Positions 7,626 to 16,941 of a stretch of 64,000 nt of DNA are shown one piece after another. The DNA lies in assembly GCF_030814015.1 (NCBI RefSeq), contig NZ_JAUSUL010000005.1:62001-126000 (forward strand). Reading direction: 5' to 3'. This stretch comes from Amorphus orientalis (GTDB lineage: Bacteria; Pseudomonadota; Alphaproteobacteria; Rhizobiales; Amorphaceae). The notes under the pieces are model-generated. The model had not been told where the DNA came from. It ran no database searches and saw nothing but the letters and a program-made list of their open reading frames with translations. The stretch's first letter is position 1. The number at the start of each line of letters is the position of its first letter. The position numbers and the translations under genes were made by a program.

Positions 7626-10520
7626 TTAATCTTCCGGTCGATCGACCAGCGCCTGAGAAGGAGGTGCGGTTTCAAACCGATACTTCCGGCGCCGCAAATC
7701 AAATGCGGATTGCCCGCCCTCCATCACATGTGTAATCAAATCCTTCACCGAAGGTGTTTCTATCGAACCATCCTCCTCAACCGAAATCCTAACAGTGTTC
7801 ACATCGGGCCTTGGATCGCGATCGCCCGTCGTAAGCCCTATCACCTTATCAGCATCGCCATTTACCACTACATTCGGATTATGCGTCGCAAATATTAGCT
7901 GCCTTTTACTTTTAGAATCCCGAATGAGGTTCACCACCTTCATAACAACCTTATTATCTAGATCGTCTTCCGGTTGATCAATAATGAGAGTACCCGCCTC
8001 CTGGGACAGAAGGAGCTCGAGCAACGCGGATGCCTGCTGACCAGGCGACGCTTTATGAAACGCGACCTTCCGATTGCTCTCGTCTACGTAGGTTAATACG
8101 ATATAATCCTTTGGCGTCGCCGATATTATTTTTCCTACACTGTCATCATCAAGAGATGCATATATTTTCCTAAGTGATCTCGGCGGCACACTTTGGCCAA
8201 TACCGCTCGATATCACGTGATCAAGAATTTTAGCCGTTCCTTCGCCGGGCTCCGGCGGAGAGCCGGCCATCGTCTTTGCCTCGTAGGCAGCAAGTATGCT
8301 GTCGCAGACCCCGCACCACCCATTCTCACTGTCGGCACTGATGACTGTTTCCACCCACGACGAGCATTTGTCGCCAACGTCGCTAAGGTAACTCCCCCCG
8401 AGCAATGCTTCTAGCGCCTCGCAGAACTCATGGGGCTTTGCCGGCCGCTTAGTCTTAGCTATTAGGCTCCCACTCGAATGCCCCTCGACTTTTCCAGCGG
8501 CGCGACGCAGTATTTCGTTTCGCTCTTTTACCTTTTCAGAAAGATTTTCTCTCGATTTTTTGAGATTTTCAATGGCTCCAGAGGACGCATGGGACGCCTT
8601 CCTCGTAGATACCTCTGTTTCCTCTGCCGCAGCGCACTCCGATGTCAGCCGTTGAATGTCCTCAATCAAGGCCTTATGTGCAGTTTGCTGCTCGATCGCC
8701 TGCCGATGAAGCTCACCGAAGGCGTCCGCATCTTCATTAAACTCCGTACGCCGCTCGTTTAGTATAATCTCAAGATCAAGAAGTTCTTGCTTGACCTCTT
8801 GTAGCTTCGCCTGAATCCGATCTCTGGCATCATTGGCAGCGACCTGCAGCTCCGTGAGCATAGAAAAGCCATCCGGAACTGAACCTGCGGCGCCATCAAG
8901 CACCGTTCCATCGAGCTTCTGTACAGATTCCTTGGCCTCTACGATGCCAGTCTGAACCATGGCTAAAAAACTCTTGGCGCGAGAATATGCGGGCGCGCGC
9001 GCCAATACCTTGACCGCCTCTTCGCTACCCCCTTCTTCTTCAAGGCGCTTGTGATTTGCCATGAGCCGCTGGCGAATATCAGCACAACGCTGAACAGCAC
9101 GGTTATGCTCAAGCTTATCTTGCCAATGCGCCACGGCCTGCCGCAATGACGTAGTAACCGCGCGTTTGGCGTTGGAAATCCGCTGATCCACCTGTCGGCG
9201 CTGTTCCAACTCCTCCGCTGCAGCGATGCCTGTGATCTGGTCGGCGGCCTTGTCGGCGTCCTTCATGGTCGTCGAAAGGCCCTTCTGCTCAAACGCCCGG
9301 GCCCGGAATTTTTGGCGCGCATCATCAAGGATAAGCACGGTGGTACCGCCGCGACCGTCCGTGATGGTAATATGATCGCGTGTAACGAGGTCGCGTCGCC
9401 AAGTTTCCTGCACGCCATCTCTCTCCAAAACAATTTCGACGTAACCGTCACCGCGGAGCGTCTCCTCTATAAGAAGCTGGTCACGATCGCTACCAGTTGC
9501 GCCTTCTATAACGTTTAGATCTGAAGCCGTCCGAGCAAGACCGAAGCGTAGATACTCAATAATTGAACTTTTTCCAGCGCCCCTCCCCCCAATAAGCGCA
9601 TTAAATCCGGGATTGAAAGACATAGTCAATGGATTATCGCCACATACACTTGATTTCACTCGAAGTTCTACAATCCTTTCGTCTGGCTCCTTTGGCTCTT
9701 TGAAACTTACTCGAGATTCGTCAGCAAGTTGTGCTTGCCGCAAGCTCTCGATTGAATGTTCTCCAATTTTAATCCAGCAATCGTGGACGCCCAACCGAGC
9801 CCAACTAGGTTGCTTGTTGTCGCCTGTGGCGAAAACTGCGCGTCGGCGAACACCCCAATCTGTAGACCCACCTCGAAGTTTCGTAAGAGTAGCTTGGTCC
9901 AGATCATCAAATGGCAGTTCGATATAGACGCCATCGCAGGGTAGATCGGCGAACCTTGGCGCATGCCCCTTGGCGTTCGCGCTTTTGTGTGCGTCTACAT
10001 TGCTAAAGTGAGGAAGAATTAGCGACACGTCTCGTAGATGCGTGTCACCGTCGACCGCCTCTATGAGTTCGGCGAGCGTCCATCCGCAGGGCGTGATCTT
10101 AGAAGCTAAGGCGGCGTCTTTGTGCGCTGGCATAACGTTTGGCAGCATGTGCAAGAGCTTGGCCATAACCCCTGACGGGGCGCTTGGATCGAAGAGCACG
10201 AGGCATTGAACATTGTCACTGCACGTGATCTCCACTCCTCTGAACGCAAAAATGCTTTCCGCAGCCGAGTTGGCGGCGTCCGCTACGTATTGTGTTATGC
10301 AGACATCGTGGTGATCTGTTATGGCGATGAGGCTCAGTCCGCGCCGCTGACTTTCCGCAATGAACTCAGTCGCCCAGTTTCTACGGACCCGTTCATATGC
10401 GGGTGTCCCTCCGGGAAGACCGGCCCCTCCGCCCATCCATGAGCGATCACGGGGAGAGTGACCTTGTAGGTCGGATTTCCGCCAAACCGTCCCCGGATGA
10501 TGGCCTTTCTTACTTGGCAT
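7626..10520 (-). CDS. TrlF-family PHP-SMC fusion ATPase, likely defence cargo
   Basis: A 964-residue protein. The N-terminal ~270 residues are a PHP-type metal-dependent phosphoesterase: SDLQGHSPRD, ITDHHDV, RGVEITC, LPHFSNVDAHK and FATGDNKQPSW are the expected metal-ligand regions. The first His of the usual HxH is Gln (QGH). The remainder is an SMC/RecF-like ABC ATPase with Walker A ALIGGRGAGKSS near residue 310, a long central coiled coil (~430-680), the signature-like SPGQQASALL, Walker B GTLIIDQPEDDLD and the H-loop FATHN. It is AT-rich relative to the capsid genes and stands alone. ATG 10520 is chosen over a GTG two codons earlier. Such fusions are found in defence islands, so a role against phage is inferred, not shown. 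Confidence 0.85.
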   Translation of the reverse strand: MPSKKGHHPGTVWRKSDLQGHSPRDRSWMGGGAGLPGGTPAYERVRRNWATEFIAESQRRGLSLIAITDHHDVCITQYVADAANSAAESIFAFRGVEITCSDNVQCLVLFDPSAPSGVMAKLLHMLPNVMPAHKDAALASKITPCGWTLAELIEAVDGDTHLRDVSLILPHFSNVDAHKSANAKGHAPRFADLPCDGVYIELPFDDLDQATLTKLRGGSTDWGVRRRAVFATGDNKQPSWARLGVHDCWIKIGEHSIESLRQAQLADESRVSFKEPKEPDERIVELRVKSSVCGDNPLTMSFNPGFNALIGGRGAGKSSIIEYLRFGLARTASDLNVIEGATGSDRDQLLIEETLRGDGYVEIVLERDGVQETWRRDLVTRDHITITDGRGGTTVLILDDARQKFRARAFEQKGLSTTMKDADKAADQITGIAAAEELEQRRQVDQRISNAKRAVTTSLRQAVAHWQDKLEHNRAVQRCADIRQRLMANHKRLEEEGGSEEAVKVLARAPAYSRAKSFLAMVQTGIVEAKESVQKLDGTVLDGAAGSVPDGFSMLTELQVAANDARDRIQAKLQEVKQELLDLEIILNERRTEFNEDADAFGELHRQAIEQQTAHKALIEDIQRLTSECAAAEETEVSTRKASHASSGAIENLKKSRENLSEKVKERNEILRRAAGKVEGHSSGSLIAKTKRPAKPHEFCEALEALLGGSYLSDVGDKCSSWVETVISADSENGWCGVCDSILAAYEAKTMAGSPPEPGEGTAKILDHVISSGIGQSVPPRSLRKIYASLDDDSVGKIISATPKDYIVLTYVDESNRKVAFHKASPGQQASALLELLLSQEAGTLIIDQPEDDLDNKVVMKVVNLIRDSKSKRQLIFATHNPNVVVNGDADKVIGLTTGDRDPRPDVNTVRISVEEDGSIETPSVKDLITHVMEGGQSAFDLRRRKYRFETAPPSQALVDRPED

Positions 10521-10609
10521 CGTCACCGCCCTTTTAGCCGACTCGCAGAACTAGATCTGAAGCGCTTAAAGGATGTGGTTCAAGGGGCGTATTCAGCTAA
10601 TGGTCGCGA

Positions 10610-10993
10610 TTAGCTACGAAGCGCATCAGTTTTTGCCCGCACCGCATCCCGGACCCGGCAATGCTCTGCTTCGATCCCCGCTCCGGGGTGCTTTGTTGTG
10701 AAGTAGCCATCCTGACCTGTAGCCACGATTCGAAAATCGTAGACAGGCATCGTGGGATAATTCACGTCGAATTTTGCGACTACGCCCCGCGGGCGATCAG
10801 GAAGTATCCAGAAACTCACAATCGTATATTCGTCCGCCGCAGGGATATTCCCTTTCTTCGATGGGAAATTCATCTGACTCATCCATGCGTCATCAATAGC
10901 GCGGCCAATTGCCCCGGGCGGTGAGGTCGTTGGTTGCGGTGCGACTGGCGGGGTCGATTTGCAGTAAGAAAGACGGGGCGGCCGGCTGGCCAC
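10610..10993 (-). CDS. Hypothetical protein downstream of the capsid gene
   Basis: A 127-residue frame with a GTG start. The first ~30 residues are Pro-rich (TPPVAPQPTTSPPG), followed by a compact beta-rich part (YTIVSFWILPDRPRGVVAKF, PVYDFRIVATGQDGYFT). No family recognised. It begins 17 bp after the capsid stop, so it is probably co-transcribed with it. An internal ATG (MSQMNFPSKKG) is an alternative start. Confidence 0.5.
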   Translation of the reverse strand: MASRPPRLSYCKSTPPVAPQPTTSPPGAIGRAIDDAWMSQMNFPSKKGNIPAADEYTIVSFWILPDRPRGVVAKFDVNYPTMPVYDFRIVATGQDGYFTTKHPGAGIEAEHCRVRDAVRAKTDALRS

Positions 10994-11010
10994 CCCGTTA
11001 CGTTGGGCGA

Positions 11011-12903
11011 TTACGCGCCGGCGTTCTTCTGGAACGCGCGCCAGTCGATCACCTTGGCGCCGGCGTCCATGCGGACCTTGATTTCAACACCGTCGATGTT
11101 GAAGCCCATCTTGGACTCGGTGTAGACGCCGCGGCTGCCTTCCAGATACGCAAGCTCGACCGTGTCGGTAGCGGCTGGCGCGGCGGCCAGGTAGTGGGCC
11201 GTCGCCGAGCCAGCCACCGCAGCGCCGATCGATTCATTGCTGATACCGTTATCGATCCGCGGCTCGCTGATGATCGACAGCGCCTTGAGGCTGTCGGCAA
11301 CGGCGTTCGTGGTGGCGTCCGGGTAACGGGTCGAGCGCAGCAGCTCGGCCGCCGTGTCCTCAAGCTCAACAGGGATCATGAGGAAGGCCGGGCGGATATT
11401 CAGGACGGTCTTGCCGTCAATGCCGACCTGCTTGGCCATGGCCGTGCGCATCTTGGACAGCGTGCCCTTGCTGAATGCAGCGGCCGACTGAAGGTTCTTG
11501 TGCGATGCCAGGTGGAACAGCGCGACGTTGTCGCCCATGGTCGGGTTGGACAGGATCTGCCACCAGACAAGATCGCTCTCAAGCTGCGCGGCCTGTACGC
11601 CGAACATCTGCGCAAGGCGGCTGAATGCGCCGAGATCATCGTTGATAAGCGCCTGGCGGGTGATGCCCACGATCTTACCGAACGTGGCAATTTTGTAAGC
11701 CTCCTTGCCCTCGCCGATCGTGCCGCGCTTGAACTCGCCGTGCTCGTTCACCCGCTCAAGCTGCGGCGCTTCGCCAAGCTGCGCCCGCGTAACAGTCTTG
11801 AAGTCGGAAACGGTGGTCTCCCGCACCAGCGGGCGGAAAGTCTGCGGCGCGGCCTCATAAGCCGCACGCAGGGTGCGATTCACGGTGTTGCCCAGGATCA
11901 CGGTAAAGTCGGACGTGGTGTGCATGCCGCCGCCGCGATAGGCCAGCGTCTCGGATGCAACCTCGTACTTGGACATGCCGCGGGTGTTGATGCCAGACGC
12001 CTCAAGCGCATCGCGCGCAAGCTCAGTCAGCGTCATGCCACGGAATTCGCCCGCACCGTCCGTGAGGGTATTCGCGGACGGGTCAACGCGGTGCATCAGC
12101 ACGCTTTCGATGACGTGCGCCCGCTTTTCCGCGTGTTCCGTGCCGACTTCGGCGCGCACGTTGCCGCTGGTCGGGGCCTCGGCCTCCTTCGCGATCAGGT
12201 GCTCAAGCAGAATGCTGCGGAACGCATCAACCGACGTTCCTTCGCTGGCGTGCGTTTCGCCAAGTTCCGCGGCGTGGGCTTCCGTAGCAAGTTTGCGGAT
12301 GGTGGAGGCGCGTTCGCGCTCGGCGCGCACGGCGGCATGAAGGTCTGTGATTTCCACCATCGACCCGTCGTCGGTGTTTCGGTTTCGGAACTGCGAACCC
12401 GCATCGGCCGGCACCGGGACCGCGGAAATTTCCATCGGTTCCCAATCGATGACGCGCCAATCTTCGGTGCCGTCCTCCTTCTCGGTCTTTTCGACCGCGT
12501 GGATGACGTATCCGACGCTAATGTTGCGAATGACGCCGGTGCGGATTTTGTGCACCGTGTCCGCGTCACCCGGTGCGCTAGATAGCTGAACCCGGGCAAG
12601 CCCCTGCCCGCCTTCAATCCGCGCGCTGCCCGGGACCACGCTGCCGATGACCGATCGAAGCGACCAATCATCGTGCGTGTCCAAAAGCGGTGCGCCCGCG
12701 TTCAAGCGGTCCATGCGAACCGCCTCCGGCGTCACAACGAGAATTTCGTTGTAAATGTCGCCGGTGCGCCAATTCCGGCGCCGGACCGCGGCGCCGGTGG
12801 TCCACACCACCTCGATGGTGTTGTCCGCCTCGTCATACGATGCCGCGCGGATTTCAGCCGATCGCCCGAACTTGGGCGCGGCGATTGTTTCTTTGATTGT
12901 CAT
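11011..12903 (-). CDS. Prohead protease/major capsid protein fusion
   Basis: A 630-residue phage head protein. Residues ~20-170 are a prohead serine protease of the HK97/U35 type (LNAGAPLLDTHDDW with the catalytic His, GVIRNISVGYVI with the catalytic Ser region, WEPMEISAVPVPAD). Residues ~180-300 form a helical scaffold-like delta region, and ~310-630 are an HK97-fold capsid of the Mu gpT type (TRGMSKYEVASETLAYRGGG, FKTVTRAQLGEAPQLERVNE, GKIVGITRQALINDDLGAF, LNIRPAFLMIPVELED). In this fused family the protease is thought to release itself and trim the capsid. It is the only clear virion gene in the element. Confidence 0.92.
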   Translation of the reverse strand: MTIKETIAAPKFGRSAEIRAASYDEADNTIEVVWTTGAAVRRRNWRTGDIYNEILVVTPEAVRMDRLNAGAPLLDTHDDWSLRSVIGSVVPGSARIEGGQGLARVQLSSAPGDADTVHKIRTGVIRNISVGYVIHAVEKTEKEDGTEDWRVIDWEPMEISAVPVPADAGSQFRNRNTDDGSMVEITDLHAAVRAERERASTIRKLATEAHAAELGETHASEGTSVDAFRSILLEHLIAKEAEAPTSGNVRAEVGTEHAEKRAHVIESVLMHRVDPSANTLTDGAGEFRGMTLTELARDALEASGINTRGMSKYEVASETLAYRGGGMHTTSDFTVILGNTVNRTLRAAYEAAPQTFRPLVRETTVSDFKTVTRAQLGEAPQLERVNEHGEFKRGTIGEGKEAYKIATFGKIVGITRQALINDDLGAFSRLAQMFGVQAAQLESDLVWWQILSNPTMGDNVALFHLASHKNLQSAAAFSKGTLSKMRTAMAKQVGIDGKTVLNIRPAFLMIPVELEDTAAELLRSTRYPDATTNAVADSLKALSIISEPRIDNGISNESIGAAVAGSATAHYLAAAPAATDTVELAYLEGSRGVYTESKMGFNIDGVEIKVRMDAGAKVIDWRAFQKNAGA

Positions 12904-12997
12904 GAAAATCGACTTCCGGTAGCCGGCCTAGATTGTCAGGCGGCCCTTGCTGCTGTGTTTGACCCGCGGCGGACATTCACCGCGGGTGCTCCGCCGC

Positions 12998-13660
12998 TCA
13001 GACGTGCGTGCGCTTATTTGCGCCAGCGTCCGCGTGACCAGGGCCGCCGATGCCGTAGATTACATATGCGTCTTCGCGCGTGAGGCGCCCACCAGCCGCA
13101 CCGAAGCCCTCGAAGTCGCCGAGCGGAAGGAGACTAACGGTGTCGCGGAGCGTGGGGTCGATGGAGTACGTGCCGCCCCAGATCGTGACCGCGGTCGTCT
13201 GGATGGTCGGACGGCCGGCCTCGTCGTCGACGGTGGTTTCATTCGCCGCATCAACCGCGGCATCCGCTTCGGCCTCCGCCTTCGCCAGCGCGGCGATCTG
13301 GGCGGCGAGGCCGGGGTATTCATCCCGGATGCGGCGCGCAACGGCGTCGCGTTTCGCCACTGCGTCGCGGTAGGCTTTTATCGCGGCGGCCTCCTTCTCC
13401 GCCTCGACAGCAGCAGCGTGGCGCCGGTCCAACTCAGCGGCGGCAATTTCCGCCCTCTCGACCGCAAGCCGCGCCGTATCAATCGCCGCCTCAAGTCGCA
13501 GCAACTCCCCATCGGGTGCCCCCGCCACGAGCCGGTCGGCTCGTCGGGTCTTCGCCTCATCAAGTGCCCGCTCCAGGGCGGGCAGATCGATTGCCGCGCG
13601 GGCCTTTGCGATGTCCGCTGCGGACGTGTCGGCGGTCGGCTTCTTTAGGATTCCAAACAT
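12998..13660 (-). CDS. Coiled-coil phage-type protein
   Basis: A 220-residue protein upstream of the capsid gene. The ATG at 13660 (MFGILKKPTAD) follows a GGG-type ribosome site, and the longer frame upstream is only an Arg-rich shadow. Residues ~10-150 are an Ala/Glu/Arg-rich helical coiled coil, and the C-terminal ~60 residues (TAVTIWGGTYSIDPTLRDTV) are different and more globular. The position next to the capsid suggests a head-assembly or scaffold-like role, but no family is recognised. It overlaps the upstream gene by 16 bp. Confidence 0.65.
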   Translation of the reverse strand: MFGILKKPTADTSAADIAKARAAIDLPALERALDEAKTRRADRLVAGAPDGELLRLEAAIDTARLAVERAEIAAAELDRRHAAAVEAEKEAAAIKAYRDAVAKRDAVARRIRDEYPGLAAQIAALAKAEAEADAAVDAANETTVDDEAGRPTIQTTAVTIWGGTYSIDPTLRDTVSLLPLGDFEGFGAAGGRLTREDAYVIYGIGGPGHADAGANKRTHV

Positions 13661-14334
13661 TGAGCCCTTTCCTCGACGGCCCCGATGAGCCCGCCGAATT
13701 CGATGTGTTTGTTGATGACTTCGTGGGCGCGCTCGCCGTCGATGCGATGGTCTTGCATCAGCGCGACGGCCAAGTCCGCCACAGCGGCGCGGACGTTCGG
13801 CAAGGCCAGCAGGGCGGCCGCGGCGTCTTCGCCGGCTCGCCAGACTGCGGCCGCCGGTGCTGCGTTCTCCGCGCGCGGACTGACGACTTGCCACGCTCCG
13901 TATGCGGCAGAGCAGCCGTCGCAGCCGCCGCCCTGGAAGTTGAAAGTGCGCGCGACAAAGTCGACAACTTCAGTGTCCGGGGCGCGGTATCTCCAACCGG
14001 CTCGGGCGTCCTCGCCGGCGCCGCCGGCCAGCGCGAGCACGATGCGTGCAAAGGGTGGGAGATCAGCCCCAGGCGCGAACCTGACGCACTCAGGAGGGGC
14101 GACCGACACTGACGTGATTGTGGAACCAAGCCCGTGCCCCACGACCGCGTGGGCGGCCTCATGCCACGCTGTCCGCTCGGACACTTCATGCTCAACCTCG
14201 CCGACTGGCGGGCCGGGCTGGCCGGTGTGGCCGAATCCGACAACTTCGCCATCGGGCGCAGCAACATACCCCCGGCCACGTTCCTGCCCGGAGGCGCAGC
14301 AGGCGCGACGCACGTAGTTGGGCGCTTGGCGCAT
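13645..14334 (-). CDS. M41-like (FtsH-type) zinc metallopeptidase domain protein
   Basis: A 229-residue protein with TAWHEAAHAVVGHGLGSTI, the HExxH zinc motif in the form typical of FtsH peptidase domains, followed by IVLALAGGAGEDA, which matches the helix after the zinc helix in that family. No AAA domain is attached. Stand-alone domains of this kind occur in phages and prophages of alphaproteobacteria. The true start may lie inside the first ~40 residues, which are Arg/Cys-rich. It sits in the same operon as the capsid genes, so processing of a head or host protein is a plausible role. Confidence 0.7.
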   Translation of the reverse strand: MRQAPNYVRRACCASGQERGRGYVAAPDGEVVGFGHTGQPGPPVGEVEHEVSERTAWHEAAHAVVGHGLGSTITSVSVAPPECVRFAPGADLPPFARIVLALAGGAGEDARAGWRYRAPDTEVVDFVARTFNFQGGGCDGCSAAYGAWQVVSPRAENAAPAAAVWRAGEDAAAALLALPNVRAAVADLAVALMQDHRIDGERAHEVINKHIEFGGLIGAVEERAQCLES

Positions 14335-14549
14335 CCGGCGCTCCTGTTTTTTGATGATGTATTGGTCGGCGGCGTTGCGCGTCGGAACCTCCGGCGCTTT
14401 GCAACCTGATTGGGATTATTTCCCTATTCGCCTTGGCTTTTTCGGCAGCTAAAATGAAAGCAAAGTTGCTTCAGAAATTTTGAAATCAGGTCAGCTCCCG
14501 GGCCTTACCACCCGCATGGCCCCTGGGGCCGCCCGGAAGAACCTAACCG

Positions 14550-14559
14550 GGGGGGGGGG
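14550..14559 (+). repeat. Run of ten G
   Basis: An unbroken G10 tract, 4 bp beyond the stop of the MerR-like gene at 14564. Long G/C runs are prone to slippage. Here it lies between genes, so any effect would be on transcription or messenger structure. Confidence 0.7.
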
Positions 14560-14563
14560 AGGG

Positions 14564-14977
14564 TCAGGCGGCCCCTTCGGGTGCCGAGCACATCGCGAGG
14601 ATATCGTGGGCGATGCGCCCGAACGGTACGACGACAGCCCCGCGCTCGACCGCCCAGCGGCCGGCGGTTTCCGCATCGGCGGTGAACGTCTTGCCGCCTT
14701 CCGCCACGAGGAAGGCAGCCGCGCTTGGCAAGCGCTCGAGGTGCTGCGCCGCAGCAGGCAGCGCCTCCGCCATCGGCATTGCACGGTTCACGTAAAGTGC
14801 AACCCGCAACGTCGCGATATCGCGCGCCGACAACCTGCGCCGGCCACGGCGTCGTTCGCCAAGCCCAACCTTGGCGTGACGGTGAAGCAATAGCCGCACC
14901 GCGCCGGCACTGACGCCGCAGATTTCAGCCGCTTCCGGCGGCGTGAAGGCGCGAACGCGCCAAGAAATTTCGGACAT
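14564..14977 (-). CDS. MerR-like HTH DNA-binding protein
   Basis: A 137-residue protein with an N-terminal MerR-type winged helix: RAFTPPEAAEICGVSAGAVR, then RRGRRRLSARDIATLRVALY. The C-terminal part (TAGRWAVERGAVVVPFGRIA) is not a known effector domain. The start is supported by ACGGAG 6 bases before the ATG and by an AT-rich promoter-like stretch upstream. It could be a regulator of the late genes or, given its place before the head genes, a small-terminase-like DNA recognition protein. The two cannot be separated by sequence reading. Confidence 0.7.
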   Translation of the reverse strand: MSEISWRVRAFTPPEAAEICGVSAGAVRLLLHRHAKVGLGERRRGRRRLSARDIATLRVALYVNRAMPMAEALPAAAQHLERLPSAAAFLVAEGGKTFTADAETAGRWAVERGAVVVPFGRIAHDILAMCSAPEGAA

Positions 14978-15238
14978 GACGACTCCGTTTCATTCGAAAT
15001 ACTTTTTTCAAGGCACAAGAAAAGCCGCCGCACCCTTGGTGCAGCGACTTGGTGTTGACGCCCGGTTCGCGACCCCGCGGCGCGATCGACGGGCGATCAC
15101 GCGCCGTAGGACTAATGGCGCGCGATACTGAATAGGAGCGCCCGACGTGCGCTGGAAAACACGCCGGGCCAGCCGATAGACAGGTCAGCGACCACCGGCT
15201 TCCAATTCTACCCGCCGGCAGTCGAAAATGGGTATGCC

Positions 15239-15949
15239 CTATGCGGCGGCCCGCTCTCGACGCCAATGCGCCTCCACCGCGTCGAAGCCCAGAAACACCA
15301 AGGCGCGGCCGGCGCCCTTGGCACCAGATTTATTCCCAACGCCGAACGCGCGGCCGATTTCTTCAAGCGTGTCGTTCCCGACGACGGCTGCCTCGAACGC
15401 ATCCTGCAGGACTCCGAGCGCGGCTTGCGCCCGCGCCAATGCGCGCTGGGCGTCGATCCGCTCAAGGACGACCCACTCGCCGTTCCAAGGCTTCGGCGTG
15501 GGCTTAGGCGCCCCCCAGGGGTCTGAAGGATCTGTCCTGAGGCGCCGGCCGCCGGTGGCCCCCTTGGCTGGACCAATGGCGCGCACGCCTTTGTCGACGA
15601 GGCGGCCCGTAGAGGGGTCGAGATCTGTCCGACGGGCTTGGTATATGTCGTCACCCGGGTCCCTGCCCGCCAGCTCGACGATCGCGCGCGCGTTCTCGTA
15701 CATCCTTCGGTATCGCTCGGCCAGCCGAAGGTGCCGTTCGTGCCCCTCGGTCTTTAGCAACTTCGCAAGTGGCCAGTCTTGATTGTCATTCGCGACCTGG
15801 CCGCTGTACTTCTGCGAGGTGACCCATGCAGCCTGGGCTTTAATCCTATGCTCGATCGACGGCCCGTCGTTCGGCAAACGAACCACTTTGCCGCCGTTCG
15901 GGCACACATTGTCATTGGCCGCGCGTAGCCGCCCATCATCCAGCTTCAT
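15239..15949 (-). CDS. Hypothetical phage-type protein with possible C-terminal HTH
   Basis: A 236-residue protein. The ATG at 15949 (MKLDDGRLRAANDN) is used because GGAG lies 8 bases upstream, while the longer frame is not supported. The N-terminal half is basic and polar. The C-terminal ~60 residues (RAQAALGVLQDAFEAAVVGN, TLEEIGRAFGVGNKSGAKGA) resemble a helix-turn-helix of the kind used to recognise DNA. No named family is recognised. It precedes the MerR-like and head genes on the same strand, separated by about 260 bp without another gene. Confidence 0.6.
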   Translation of the reverse strand: MKLDDGRLRAANDNVCPNGGKVVRLPNDGPSIEHRIKAQAAWVTSQKYSGQVANDNQDWPLAKLLKTEGHERHLRLAERYRRMYENARAIVELAGRDPGDDIYQARRTDLDPSTGRLVDKGVRAIGPAKGATGGRRLRTDPSDPWGAPKPTPKPWNGEWVVLERIDAQRALARAQAALGVLQDAFEAAVVGNDTLEEIGRAFGVGNKSGAKGAGRALVFLGFDAVEAHWRRERAAA

Positions 15950-16159
15950 TGCCTGCTCCAGTCGCATCCGCCCTGACCGGCGGTCAGACGGCACAATCGC
16001 CGCCAACACAAAGCAAATGGGGCCGAAGCGCGAAAAGCGCCGACCGAAATCCACATCGATGTAAAAAGAAAGGGGTGTCGACCGGGCAACGGAAAACTGG
16101 GTTTCGCCGGGATTTAGGCCCGGCCAACTTCTGAATATTAAGCAATCACGCCCGAAAAA

Positions 16160-16759
16160 TCAAAAAAACTCTTCCGGGAAAAGTCGATATACTCTATTGA
16201 CAGGTTGTAACACGCAGGCTGCCCAACGGAACCGAATTGGCCACGCTACGTTGACCAGCGATTTACGTGACCAAGGGAGGCTTATATGCGCGCCCTCCAG
16301 AAGGTCGGCGACATAGCGATGACGAACGTCGACGGAACCTTCCGCACCGGCCGGATCGCGGCCATTGACGCAAGGTCCGCCCGTTTGATTTTGGCGGATG
16401 GCCAGACTGTCACCCGACCACGTCGCGACCTGAAGGCCGTTCGGCCCATTCCACAATCGGTCCTTCGCGGGCGCTGGCGGCCCGGGCGTCGCCGCATGTG
16501 GAGGCGCCCGCAAGGGTAGCGTTGCCCCCACCCCGTTATCATTCGCCGGTTCGGGCAGGGGTTCCGGCACGAACACCACGGGCGGGTCTTGGCGCCGGCC
16601 TATGTTGGTGGTGTCTTGGGTGTAGACGGTTCCGTTCCATTCGACAGTGCGGGCTATCTGCGGAATTTCCGCAGATGCCGATGCACGCAACGCACCGGCG
16701 GTCTTATCGCTTACCCCCGACCTTCGCGCGATTTCGCGGTCTGACCACGCGGCCCACAC
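16160..16759 (-). pseudogene. Truncated ParB-like/HTH regulator fragment
   Basis: The first ~70 codons from the GTG at 16759 look real: WAAWSDREIARRSGVSDKTA is a helix-turn-helix as found in ParB-like phage regulators, and RTVEWNGTVYTQDTTNIGRR is the block that usually follows it. From about residue 100 on, the frame is only the antisense of a plus-strand ORF with its own strong ribosome site. Upstream, the same frame continues through an in-frame TGA near 16791 to a short ATG frame. The gene therefore seems cut at both ends, or uses GTG and a foreign tail. Confidence 0.5.
16286..16519 (+). CDS. Small hypothetical protein with a strong ribosome site
   Basis: A 77-residue frame starting 9 bases after AGGGAGG, one of the best ribosome sites in the element. 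Residues 1-50 (GDIAMTNVDGTFRTGRIAAI, ARLILADGQTV) look like a small beta-barrel protein. The last ~25 residues are Arg/Trp-rich and antisense to the overlapping HTH fragment, so the C-terminus may be a chance extension after a recombination junction near 16450. Function unknown. Confidence 0.4.
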   Translation: MRALQKVGDIAMTNVDGTFRTGRIAAIDARSARLILADGQTVTRPRRDLKAVRPIPQSVLRGRWRPGRRRMWRRPQG

Positions 16760-16941
16760 GTCATCATGCGACAGCGTGAGGCGCCCCCCCTTTTGTCAGC
16801 ACTCGTTCAGTTGGTTCATTGTCGGGGAAAGCATGAACACATTAAGATTGAATACGTCCTATAACCGCCAGGAAGCGACTCTAGCACCCAGAGATGAATA
16901 ATGTTAGAAAACAATCGAGATCCGTAAAGAAGGGTAAGAAG

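Noticed and set aside
10909-12585. A 558-codon plus-strand frame
   Set aside because: It is antisense to the protease/capsid fusion, Arg/Gly/His-rich and without domain motifs.
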